Source: Rhynchopus sp. YZ270_cl-10 (Eukaryota > Euglenozoa > Diplonemea > Diplonemida > Diplonemidae). From it: DNA of 64,000 bases. The stretch's first letter is position 1, and the number at the start of each line of letters is the position of its first letter. The stretch lies in contig OZ037866.1 of assembly GCA_964035575.1 (NCBI GenBank), positions 1,364,001 to 1,428,000 of the forward strand. The letters are read 5' to 3'. Shown here piece by piece: positions 43,500 to 53,617 of the stretch. Under the pieces are notes generated by a model that was given only the letters and a program-made list of their open reading frames with translations, searched no databases and was not told where the DNA came from. Both the position numbers and the translations under genes were made by a program.

Positions 43500-46330
43500 G
43501 GAGTTTTGGTCTGTGAAGATGCTGCCAGTTACAACACCCACACGCGCTGCGTATGCGAAAAACGTGCTCTACGACGCTGTTTTGCGCGCAGCCCAGAGTC
43601 AGCCTTAGGGGTTCAGTCAGCGTTTTTTGACGACATCATCCGGCCTACGGGGTTTGGCATTAATTTCGAAAGGCCTTCAAATGCTGGGATATACACAGAG
43701 GACAGCAGTTACGTGGAGATTCCCGGATGTGCTGTCCAGATCTGCCAACACGGACACAGTACATTTACAATCACCCGCACCCCAGAGAAGTTTGTCTCGC
43801 AGTACCTAGAGGTGGCAGCCAGCTCCCTTCTCCGACCACCCCATCTGACCACCCAAGCCCACTCAAGTGCACAGAGCGCGACACTCGCAAACGGCGACCT
43901 GTGAAGGAACCGCCCTCGACTTCCAAGGCGGCATCCTCTCAGACTGCCCTGCGTGGCCACCGGTGTCAGACATCAACAGGCTTTACTGCCCAGATGGTTT
44001 CAACACAAGGATGTCCAGGCATTTTCCTTCGTACCGTCGATTAAGGTCCTCGACACAGACGACAGGATTCAAAAAAGTTACGTTTCCTGCCAAACTACAA
44101 CATCGACTTCACGAGACAGTGTGCCTCATCATACTTTCAACTATGATGGCAAGCGGTTTTTTGGAGCCTGTGCCACATGCACCGAAGTCCAAAAGGGGTG
44201 TGCGGATGTCGAAAAGTTTCTGCACCTTCTACCGTGCAGTCAACTATTTCCAGGGACTGCAGAACTACGACCCCGTCGCACTGATCACCCTCCGCCCTAT
44301 TCATGTACGTGTCGAAGATGTTTCCGCGGCAGACAAGACACATTTCACCGCGTTTCGGTCGTGTCTTTCTCTGGGAAGATCAAGGACGGACAGAAGGCAC
44401 GCACCAGGGGTCCCAACTACAAATCCGAAACCAAGAAGGACATGGCTGTGAAGAACATCCAGCGCCGCAGCGATTGTACCCTGCTCAGAATGGAGCGTTA
44501 CCAGGAGGCCGTGTTGAGGACGTGCCCTGTGGTAACATTTGTGAAGACTGCGACCAACCGACGAGAAGGAGAGCGAGTGCTACCCCCTGAAGGACATGAA
44601 GTACACTGTATCGCCCGCTGTGCGTGTCGCTGTGGAGTGCTCCTCCCCCGCCGACCTACCCAAGCTTGTTGAGGGACTGAAGCGTCTGCCGAAGTCCGAC
44701 CCGCTTATGCAGTGCTCGATTGAGGAGTCGGGAGAACACACCATCGCCGGAGCGGGACAGCTTCGCTTTGATATCTGTCTGAAGAATCTTCAGGAGGACT
44801 ACATGACTGTGTCAAGTGGAAGATCTACGAGCCGTTGCGTCGTTTCGTGAGACCATCACCGAAGTGTCTGACGAACAAGCACACCCATCTTTTCTGCAGG
44901 GGAGCGCTCCTTGGAGACAACTACTACCATTACTACACAGACTCACGGACGACGGGGTGAGCACTCCGAAGGATGTCTGCAACAAGAACTTACCAGGCAC
45001 TACACCTTCCCACCCAGCTGCGGGGGCCGCTTATCTGCTTCCGTGCATACCAGCAGCAACAGCTCCACAGAAGCCCACCTGCTTCAGAGAGACGTCAACC
45101 TGCTCGCGACCACGACCGACGCCTTCGAGGACTTCCCCGTGAGGATACAAGTTCGTTTACATGAAATGCGGAGTACTTACTTGTGGTGACCTTACTGCCG
45201 ATGCTGTATTTTGTTTGACTGAAATCCCCTAGAGGAGGCCACTATTCGGCAGTCCTCAAGATGAGGAAACCTTTTGTCGACCGAAGTCCTCCGGAGTAGG
45301 CAACTTTTGAGGGTTCTCGTTTAAGAGGTGAAGTACTCAGCAAAGTTTACTGTAAGCCCTCCGAGAGAGGTCTCCATTGCTGAAGCCCTGAAGATTGATA
45401 CGCATGGTGAGGTGGAAGACAACAGAACAAAGAACAATGGACGTTGATGCTGCAGAGAACACCTGGGCAGTTTCACTTCTCAGAAACACGGGCGTTACCG
45501 ATTCAGCCGGCCCTCGTGATGGGAGATGACACGTGGAAATACTACGTGCGGGCATACAACAAGCTTCCTTGGGAGCAAGCGACCAAGTTCGACAAAACTG
45601 ACGAAATCAGAGGGTACAACGCGTGGGGTGACCTTGTACAGCCGCATTTTCATGGACACGAAATCGCAAGTCCACACCAGGAATAACGTCATGCATCGTA
45701 GTAGATGTCGAAGCTGGCGTTTCGCGGAGTGCCCCGACACTGTACAACACCAAAGATGAGCAGGCAGCAACAAGAAGTCGAGAGAGAGAGCCTCCGCTCC
45801 GTTGTGCAGGAACATCGAAATAGTAGACGAAGCGATTTCCGACGCACGACAGCGATTACTCGACGCCGATTGCAAAATATAGGCAAGCTTCTAAACCACA
45901 GCTAGCGATGTTGAGGCAACCTGGACTGTTGTTTTCCAAGAGAGACAACTGGTGACCGTTAGAAGTTCACTTGTTTTGCAGGGCCGATCCTTTTGCCGCA
46001 CCCAGACTCGTGAATACGACCATCGTCCAATCTCTCACGCACCCGGTCTACACCATGCTCATTACGTGAACACTACAACGTGCGTGCCTAAATTACTGTT
46101 GGGGGATTTTCATCATCGGAACAATGCCTTTGTGGTATCCTACGCAGCTGCTGCGTTGCAAGAACGTATCTAAGGAAAGTGACGAAGCACGCGAGACTTC
46201 GGGCCATCATATATCATTTTTATCTCAATCCCTGCATTACGTGCCTTACGCAGTTACTCTATTTATTTGCAGCCACACAGAACAATTTCGGGCCAGAGCT
46301 CCTCCCGCGCTCCTGGATGGATCATCCCGT
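43500..46330 (+). other. GC-rich coding-like mosaic without an intact gene
   Basis: The composition is like the host genes and all frames contain plausible protein stretches of 30-90 residues, but none continues. Apart from the elongation factor 2 fragment at 44258-44875, I recognise nothing. Unassigned stretches include IIRPTGFGINFERPSNAGI (about 43640-43700) and KFDKTDEIRGYNAWGDLVQ (about 45585-45640). It may be a cluster of decayed or captured gene pieces. Confidence 0.45.
44258..44875 (+). pseudogene. Elongation factor 2 pseudogene fragment
   Basis: The pieces follow the order of eukaryotic EF2 from about residue 380 to 600: [93 protein letters not shown] and [11 protein letters not shown]. 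They lie in all three forward frames, with at least six frame changes, and the loop after CGNI is missing. The GTP-binding domain and the C-terminal domains are absent. Protein similarity is high, so the decay may be recent, or the sequence may contain many small indel errors. Confidence 0.85.
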
Positions 46331-46386
46331 TTCGCTGAAGAAGTTTTTTCGCGTAGCGTCCCTTGAGGGTCCCAAGGGTCCTGGGT

Positions 46387-46498
46387 GTGATCTGGGGTGA
46401 GGAAGCGTTCCAACTTTTCAACCTCTTCCCCAATTTACCTTTCACGCCTTTTTTACCCTCCCCCGTTTTAGAATCAACAGAGAGTGTACGTTAAGATT
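46387..46498 (+). repeat. Dispersed repeat, first of a direct pair
   Basis: GTGATCTGGGGTGAGGAAGC to GTACGTTAAGATTTT. The same sequence returns at 46797-46910, and diverged copies lie at about 11377-11480 and 10250-10355 inside an intron. Confidence 0.75.
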
Positions 46499-46501
46499 TT
46501 T

Positions 46502-46692
46502 CGGTGACATGACACTTGTGACATATCGTAGGAAATCTTTTAGTATGCGCGAAGACGATTCTTGTGCTCCTCATTCTCCCCACACACTATGTCAATACAA
46601 CAGGTTAGACCGTTTGGTCTGGGAGGGTTTGGGGTTTCTTCTTTCTCTCAGTTCAATCTTGAACAATTTCGAGAGGAGTTTTATTTATTTTT

Positions 46693-46723
<31 letters not shown>
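46502..46723 (+). mobile_element. Poly(A)-tailed retroposon, copy 2
   Basis: Appears identical to 41993-42211 over about 190 bp, ending in about 30 A residues. It sits directly after one of the direct repeats. Confidence 0.7.
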
Positions 46724-46725
<2 letters not shown>

Positions 46726-46796
46726 AAGTTTAGAAGGGAGTAGGTTTCATCGTCAGAAGAACCCACCCTATTCAAACCCAAACCTTTGTATTGTAG

Positions 46797-46910
46797 TGTG
46801 ATCTGGGGTGAGGAAGCGTTCCAACTTTTCAACCTCTTCCCCAATTTACCTTTCACGCCTTTTTTACCCTCCCCCGTTTTAGAATCAACAGAGAGTGTAC
46901 GTTAAGATTT
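46797..46910 (+). repeat. Dispersed repeat, second of a direct pair
   Basis: Identical or nearly so to 46387-46498. The pair brackets the retroposon and a 73-bp spacer. Confidence 0.75.
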
Positions 46911-46916
46911 TCAAAC

Positions 46917-46985
46917 ACCCCTCTACCTGAATCTGTTGCATTTTCGGTTGCAAAATGCAACTTGCCCAAATTGCAAGGGTATTCT
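46917..46985. repeat. Dispersed repeat shared with 33435-33507
   Basis: Starts CCCCTCTACCTGAATC and includes CATTTTCGGTTGCAAAATGC; the other copy is inside the hAT-like element. Confidence 0.6.
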
Positions 46986-47600
46986 GCAAGGGGAAATTCT
47001 GTCACAAGGAGAAAATGACCACAAATTTGACTGAGAGAGGTCACCACGGGTTTGGATTGGTTGAAATGTGCCAAAAAAGGCATTTTCGCGCGAAAAAAAT
47101 ATACGGCGAGGGGAAAATACGTGAGTGAAAAAAATGGACTGCGAGTTTGGTTGTTTCAACAGCAAAATGGGGGCTGTCCCCCCCAAAGATGCCCGCTGCC
47201 ACAAGAAGCTGCATATCTCTGAGATACCTGGTATTTCTGCTTGCACCACTCTTCGAATCTGCGGAACTCTCGACGTAGTTCTCTGAGTGGCAATGGAAGA
47301 CATGTGCTTCTGGAAGTTCATGCTCTCGACGAAGTGGGTCAGGATGCGATGCCACCTGTGCACAACTTCGTACAGCTTCGTGTACCCGCTAAGAGAAGCA
47401 CCGCGATCGAAGTACGCGATGCAAAAGCGCTCTTGTGTAAAAGTCGAGCCGTGGGAGGATTCCTCGGTCAAGTTGCTGTAATAGCAACTATATAATCCAT
47501 TACCGCCTTGAAGGCTTTCCCAGTTTGGGTGTTTGTGACACCCGCGTGCAGGTGATGACTAGTGAAAATTTTTGACAGGTGTCACCACCCAGGTACCCAA
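46986..47600. other. Unassigned region with a minus-strand coding-like stretch
   Basis: About 47480-47180 on the minus strand has fairly normal amino-acid composition (for example LYEVVHRWHRILTHFVESMN), but frames conflict and no family is recognised. Not called as a gene. Confidence 0.3.
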
Positions 47601-47778
47601 TGACATAACGAAGCATCGCTTGAAAGTACCGTTCAAAATACCTTGCTTGGGTGTGCATGAAGTAGCACACACAAGGTATATCAAACGATAAATCAATCAG
47701 ATAAAACGTTACATCATTGGAAAATTGTTGGCACCGCCCCCCTGTCTTCGTATTTATTACGTCGACAGGCCAAACAGC
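47601..47778. repeat. 180-bp direct repeat, left copy
   Basis: Matches 50108-50288 with few differences, from TGACATAACGAAG to GTCGACAGGCCAAACAGC. The pentamer array starts at the next base. Confidence 0.75.
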
Positions 47779-49333
47779 ACTGTACTGTACTGTACTGTAC
47801 TGTACTGTACTGTACTGTACTGTACTGTACTGTACTGTACTGTACTGTACTGTACTGTACTGTACTGTACTGTACTGTACTGTACTGTACTGTACTGTAC
47901 TGTACTGTACTGTACTGTACTGTACTGTACTGTACTGTACTGTACTGTACTGTACTGTACTGTACTGTACTGTACTGTACTGTACTGTACTGTACTGTAC
48001 TGTACTGTACTGTACTGTACTGTACTGTACTGTACTGTACTGTACTGTACTGTACTGTACTGTACTGTACTGTACTGTACTGTACTGTACTGTACTGTAC
48101 TGTACTGTACTGTACTGTACTGTACTGTACTGTACTGTACTGTACTGTACTGTACTGTACTGTACTGTACTGTACTGTACTGTACTGTACTGTACTGTAC
48201 TGTACTGTACTGTACTGTACTGTACTGTACTGTACTGTACTGTACTGTACTGTACTGTACTGTACTGTACTGTACTGTACTGTACTGTACTGTACTGTAC
48301 TGTACTGTACTGTACTGTACTGTACTGTACTGTACTGTACTGTACTGTACTGTACTGTACTGTACTGTACTGTACTGTACTGTACTGTACTGTACTGTAC
48401 TGTACTGTACTGTACTGTACTGTACTGTACTGTACTGTACTGTACTGTACTGTACTGTACTGTACTATACTGTACTGTACTGTACTGTACTGTACTGTAC
48501 TGTACTGTACTGTACTGTACTGTACTGTACTGTACTGTACTGTACTGTACTGTACTGTACTGTACTGTACTGTACTGTACTGTACTGTACTGTACTGTAC
48601 TGTACTGTACTGTACTGTACTGTACTGTACTGTACTGTACTGTACTGTACTGTACTGTACTGTACTGTACTGTACTGTACTGTACTGTACTGTACTGTAC
48701 TGTACTGTACTGTACTGTACTGTACTGTACTGTACTGTACTGTACTGTACTGTACTGTACTGTACTGTACTGTACTGTACTGTACTGTACTGTACTGTAC
48801 TGTACTGTACTGTACTGTACTGTACTGTACTGTACTGTACTGTACTGTACTGTACTGTACTGTACTGTACTGTACTGTACTGTACTGTACTGTACTGTAC
48901 TGTACTGTACTGTACTGTACTGTACTGTACTGTACTGTACTGTACTGTACTGTACTGTACTGTACTGTACTGTACTGTACTGTACTGTACTGTACTGTAC
49001 TGTACTGTACTGTACTGTACTGTACTGTACTGTACTGTACTGTACTGTACTGTACTGTACTGTACTGTACTGTACTGTACTGTACTGTACTGTACTGTAC
49101 TGTACTGTACTGTACTGTACTGTACTGTACTGTACTGTACTGTACTGTACTGTACTGTACTGTACTGTACTGTACTGTACTGTACTGTACTGTACTGTAC
49201 TGTACTGTACTGTACTGTACTGTACTGTACTGTACTGTACTGTACTGTACTGTACTGTACTGTACTGTACTGTACTGTACTGTACTGTACTGTACTGTAC
49301 TGTACTGTACTGTACTGTACTGTACTGTACTGT
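47779..49333. repeat. (ACTGT)n array, about 1.55 kb
   Basis: About 310 copies of a 5-bp unit with one visible substitution near 48465. Because 15 nt contains no stop codon, long artificial open frames of YCTVL or STVQY repeats exist on both strands; they are not genes. Confidence 0.95.
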
Positions 49334-49342
49334 GTACTGCGC

Positions 49343-49428
49343 GGAAATTGACCAAAAACGAGAACTTGTCCATTTCGTCAAATTGACCCCACCACTGGCC
49401 GGACGGATTCCGGAAATGCAAATGCCGG
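49343..49428. repeat. Microsatellite-linked core unit, copy 2
   Basis: About 86 bp, from GGAAATTGACC to AAATGCAAATGCCGG, starting 10 bp after the pentamer array. Very close to the copies at 40220 and 62949. Confidence 0.8.
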
Positions 49429-49680
49429 CTAAAAATTTCATCATCACCCGGTGTATGCCCACTGTAACAATAAATGCCAATTCGGAAAAACAGTTTTTCC
49501 GTGTAACAAAGGGGGGGGGGGGGGGTTCCCGGTCGCCGAAAAAGTGGTTTTATTGTTACTTTGTAACATTAAATGGAAAAACGAGCCTTCCCATTTGTTT
49601 TTTTTTTGGTTTTTTTTTTTTTTGGAAAAGATTTTACTGTCACGGTGGCCCATTCCTACCCTTAGGGTAGGGTCCGCGGG

Positions 49681-50062
49681 GGGTACCCCATGGGGTACCC
49701 CCCAGACTACCCCATGGGGTACCCCCCAGACTACCCCCGGGGGTACCCCATGGGGTACCCCCGGTACAGGTACACAGGTACACAGGTACACAGGTACACA
49801 GGTACACAGGTACACAGGTACACAGGTACACAGGTACACAGGTACACAGGTACACAGGTACACAGGTACACAGGTACACAGGTACACAGGTACACAGGTA
49901 CACAGGTACACAGGTACACAGGTACACAGGTACACAGGTACACAGGTACACAGGTACACAGGTACACAGGTACACAGGTACACAGGTACACAGGTACACA
50001 GGTACACAGGTACACAGGTACACAGGTACACAGGTACACAGGTACACAGGTACACAGGTACA
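49681..50062. repeat. GGGTACCCC palindromes followed by an (AGGTACAC)n array
   Basis: 49681-49766 has repeated GGGGTACCCCATGGGGTACC-type palindromes. From about 49768 to 50062 there are about 37 near-perfect copies of an 8-bp unit. Open frames of VYLCTCVP type are artefacts. Confidence 0.9.
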
Positions 50063-50107
50063 GCCAGAGTGCCAGAGTCAAGGGTCCGCGCGGGGTCCGC
50101 CCCCCGA

Positions 50108-50288
50108 TGACATAACGAAGTATCGCTTGAAAATACCGTTCAATATATGTTGCTTGGTGTGCATGAAGAACAGGACACACAAGGTATATCAAACGATAAA
50201 TCAATCAGATAAACGTTACATCATCGGAAAATTGTTGGCACCGCCCCCCTGTCTTCGTATTTATTACCCCGTCGACAGGCCAAACAGC
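50108..50288. repeat. 180-bp direct repeat, right copy
   Basis: Partner of 47601-47778. Here the sequence after CAAACAGC continues into GTTGGGCTCAG without any microsatellite. Confidence 0.75.
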
Positions 50289-50865
50289 GTTGGGCTCAGA
50301 AGAAGCAGTGCAAGACAGTCACTGGGGATCAACATGAGAACCAACTCCCAACAACACAGGCTACCGAAGTAGCAGGTGGGGTGTTGCGGGTGTTTGGGGT
50401 GAGAAAATCGATTTTGGTAAGTTGCAGCAGAACATTCTTAAGTTCGCACTAGTCGAGAGAGGCTTACCCGCTGCAGTGAAGCAGTGCACCCATTTAAGGG
50501 TGGAGAAGCGTGACACGCACATACAAGTATGTACGTTACTTCAACAAAGGCTGAATTCTGGTAATTCTAAGGGATGTGAATTCAGCCACCACGCAGGTAG
50601 TGTTTTAAGGTTCCTCGCTTTGTGCTACACAGCGGACTCATGACACAAAGGAGTTGCCCCCGCTCTCTTTCGCGCAAACTTAAGAAAATTCTGGAGTCAC
50701 TACAACCTGGCGTGCGGGTACAGATGCATTGCTTTGTTCTTTCCTCAAAGTCATATCTGATCTCTCGGGTCTGTACTAAAGTCAGTGTTTAGATAAGCAT
50801 CCACTTGACTCGTTCTAACAACCGTTGAAATCTAGAACAAAACAATACACTTACTTATCCCAAGA
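50289..50865. other. Intergenic
   Basis: Mixed-composition sequence; no gene or repeat recognised. Confidence 0.45.
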
Positions 50866-51080
50866 CTTTGATAGAGACTACCGTCCTTTTGATTTGACAT
50901 GGCACGCACACTGCTATTTGGCAGAATATTTATTTGATTTTCCTCAGGCTTTGTCCTGGTTGGCCGGGGTCCGTTTATGTTTCAGTCTCTACCCTCACCA
51001 AATCACCACACCATCTTCATCAGATTTTTTGTTGGATTTTGTTTTGGGTTGTTTCGGCTTCCACATTCGCCCCCCTCATC
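50866..51080 (+). repeat. Split direct repeat A1
   Basis: Starts CTTTGATAGAGACTACCGT and ends CGCCCCCCTCATC. Its partner A2 is at 55803-56017. Confidence 0.88.
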
Positions 51081-51232
51081 TTTTTGCTCCCCCACACACG
51101 ATTCTTCGCTTCGCATCCATCTTCTCGTCCCCTACCAAGCCACCTAGACGTCTCGGTAGTGTGCAACCTGCGCCGCGGCAATATACACCACCTTCGACTC
51201 CGCCTTCTCCACCCAGTGCACCCCTCGACGCT

Positions 51233-52486
51233 ATGGCCACAGCACACATCACCGATTGTGCTACGCTGTTGGCGGCGTTCGAGGCGCAGACGACGAGCCA
51301 GCACGACTGGTCGCCTCCGGATGCGGCCCTGCGTGCGCTGGGCGTGGAAGAGGGCTCCCCTGCGCTGGTGGGACGCAAGATCCAGTTCGCGGATCTGGCG
51401 CGGACGATGCGGGCCCTGGATAAGGAAGTCGCCCGCCACACCGGCGTCCAGGGGCCAGGGCAGGTGACGCGGTTGGCGATTGTGTCCGCCATCCTCGTCC
51501 TCCTCAAGGCGGAGGTGACGGAGGCGAACAGCGCGATGTTCTCAGAGGGCCAGCGCATGTCCCTCACGCGCCTGGTCGGCACCCTCACGGTGCTGTCCAC
51601 GGTGCTGGGGGACCCCGAGACCCGGTCCCGCCTCAGCGGATCCCGCCCCCCCGCCACCACCGCCGAGACGCCGGTTTTGCCTCAACGTGAGGACAGCCCG
51701 GAGGCGTCCATCCCGCGCGAGCAGCAGCCGCAGCAGCCGCAGCAGACGCAGCCGGCGGCGGACAACGCGCGGATCGCGCAGCTGGAGGCTGCGATGATGG
51801 AGTTGGCGGCAGCGAAGCGGGAGGGGGACGCGCGGCACGAGCTCCTGTGCCAGCAGCTCAACGCGGTCAGGGACGGTGGTGCGCCTCCTCCGGCAGCTGC
51901 AGCGTCGGACTTCCTGGCGCAGTTACGGGCGGCGATCGGCACCGGGGCAGCGGCGCCTATGCAGGTGGAACAGCCGGTTATGGGGACGGACGTGGACGTG
52001 GTGGCACGCAACCCGAGACACTGGGTGGATTTTTGCGCCGACGCCGACCACTGCGCCGACGCTCTGGTGCAGGCCCTGAAGAGGCGCCTGCCTACCGAGG
52101 CCGGCGACGCGCAGGACGGGGCCCGCTTCGCCGTTGATGTGGTGGGTCTGTTGCTGCAGCAAGCTCCCTTGGAGGCGGTGCTGAGAAAGCTCGATGACAG
52201 TATCTCCTTCTGGCAGTTGAGGGCGAGTTGTGGGAGGTCGGGTGCGGTCGCCTTCCGCGACAAGGTCTGGACGGCGGATGTCGTGCCGAAGGACCGGCAG
52301 GCGGCGGTGGCGGCGGCGCACGCAGCAGGGCGTGGTGCGAAGTCCGGGCACGGGGGTGGCCGGGCCGGGCAGGCGTACGGGGGTGGCAACGGGGGGGGCC
52401 AGGCCGCGCAGCCGTACGCGCCGGGAAACGGTGGTGGCAGAGGCCGAGGCGGGGGAGGGCATTGGCGCGGTGGTCAACGCAAGTGA
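51233..52486 (+). CDS. Gag-like protein of the retroelement
   Basis: About 417 residues from the first good ATG (MATAHITDCATLLAAFEAQT). It has an Ala/Gln-rich middle and ends in a Gly/Arg-rich basic tail (GGGRGRGGGGHWRGGQRK) suited to binding RNA; no CCHC knuckle is seen. Its position before the recombinase fits the first ORF of VIPER-type elements. The identification rests on position and tail composition. Confidence 0.6.
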   Translation: MATAHITDCATLLAAFEAQTTSQHDWSPPDAALRALGVEEGSPALVGRKIQFADLARTMRALDKEVARHTGVQGPGQVTRLAIVSAILVLLKAEVTEANSAMFSEGQRMSLTRLVGTLTVLSTVLGDPETRSRLSGSRPPATTAETPVLPQREDSPEASIPREQQPQQPQQTQPAADNARIAQLEAAMMELAAAKREGDARHELLCQQLNAVRDGGAPPPAAAASDFLAQLRAAIGTGAAAPMQVEQPVMGTDVDVVARNPRHWVDFCADADHCADALVQALKRRLPTEAGDAQDGARFAVDVVGLLLQQAPLEAVLRKLDDSISFWQLRASCGRSGAVAFRDKVWTADVVPKDRQAAVAAAHAAGRGAKSGHGGGRAGQAYGGGNGGGQAAQPYAPGNGGGRGRGGGGHWRGGQRK

Positions 52487-52621
52487 CGAGAGCAGGCGGC
52501 AGCGCGCGTTACGCTCTCCCTCCCACCACCCTCCCCCCCCTCTCCCCCCCCTCTTGTTTTTTCTTCCCCCCCCCCACGGCCCTCCCCGCCAAAACACACA
52601 TCCGCCGAGTTTTCTTCCGAA

Positions 52622-53617
52622 ATGCTGCTTCAGGCTTTGCGCAAGCCGAAGAAGGGTCTCGGGGTGGCGAGGAGGAAGGAGGTGGACGACTGCGTGTTCC
52701 GCCTCCGCGACGGCAAGCAGGCCGCGCGCGCTTTGGCCCATCTTGTCCCGTGGGACCAAGCGCACACTTTCGACGTGGGGCCCCGAGCAGCAGGCACCCG
52801 CGACTGGCTGCTCCGAGCGTTCCGGCAGTTCGCCGAAGGGGAGACCGAGACCACGCCTCCCGACCAGACGTTGATTCGGTTCGTCTGGGGTCGCCTGCGC
52901 GGAGCGTCGTCCCTCTCCGTGGCCGACTACTGCGGGCGGCTGCTGAAGGCACTGGCGGCCGAGGGGGAGACGGGATACCGCACGCGCCGGGTGCTGGCGG
53001 TGAAGCGCGCGCTGACGCGTTTCGGGACGTTGCTGAGGCCGAGTCAGGCGCCGCCGGTAGACGTGGACGCGGTGATGGACGTGGTCGAGGCTTTCGGTCG
53101 CGAGGGGGCCGAGCGCGAACGGGCGTTTGTGGCCTTGGTGTGGATGGCACGGGCGCGCATGGCGGACGCACGATACCTGCTGGTGCGCGACCTGGTGGAG
53201 GTGACAGACGAGGGCGCGACGGGGCTGGAAGTCGCCCTGAAGGAGAAGCAGCAGAAGAGCTGGACACCCGTGGTGTATTTGCCACCCGGGACGCTTACCC
53301 AATACGTGGTGGAATGGGCACGCGCGCGTCGCTTGGCGGAAGGACAGGACGCGCCGTTGTTTGCAGCGACCGAGACGCAGTACCAGCGCCTCATGCGTCG
53401 GGTGGTGGGGGCTCTGCCGGCAGGGTCCTGGGCGCACTCGCTTCGCAGGGGGTCAGCGCAGGCCCTGCAATCCTGGGGGATGAGCGTGGACGGACTGAGG
53501 GACGCGCTGCGCCACGCGTCATCCAGAACGACGGTGCGTTACCTCATGCGTACGGCGCCCGAGGCTCGCAGGAAGGCACGCTCGACGCTGGACGTCCTGC
53601 AGGAGCGGCCGCTGTAG
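52622..53617 (+). CDS. Tyrosine recombinase of the retroelement
   Basis: About 331 residues. The C-terminal half has the tyrosine-recombinase pattern: HSLRRGSAQALQSWG (His-x-x-Arg box), then ALRHASSRTTVRYLM with the expected nucleophilic tyrosine. These enzymes integrate a circular DNA intermediate through a covalent 3'-phosphotyrosine, so such elements lack an integrase of the DDE type and make no target duplications. Confidence 0.85.
   Translation: MLLQALRKPKKGLGVARRKEVDDCVFRLRDGKQAARALAHLVPWDQAHTFDVGPRAAGTRDWLLRAFRQFAEGETETTPPDQTLIRFVWGRLRGASSLSVADYCGRLLKALAAEGETGYRTRRVLAVKRALTRFGTLLRPSQAPPVDVDAVMDVVEAFGREGAERERAFVALVWMARARMADARYLLVRDLVEVTDEGATGLEVALKEKQQKSWTPVVYLPPGTLTQYVVEWARARRLAEGQDAPLFAATETQYQRLMRRVVGALPAGSWAHSLRRGSAQALQSWGMSVDGLRDALRHASSRTTVRYLMRTAPEARRKARSTLDVLQERPL

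Noticed and set aside
46923-47471. 182-codon minus-strand frame
   Set aside because: Composition is fairly protein-like but part overlaps a dispersed repeat and no family is recognised; left as unassigned.
47714-49480. Open frames of 544-588 codons on both strands
   Set aside because: They are translations of a 5-bp microsatellite that lacks stops in all phases; no protein signal beyond the repeat.
49444-50204. Open frames of VYLCTCVP and VHRYTGTQ repeats
   Set aside because: Caused by the 8-bp array.
47601-50288. Possible LTR pair from the 180-bp direct repeats
   Set aside because: No coding or priming signals between them; the interior is microsatellites and dispersed repeats, and the ends lack TG...CA.
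51923-53437. 504-codon minus-strand frame
   Set aside because: Antisense shadow in very GC-rich retroelement genes.
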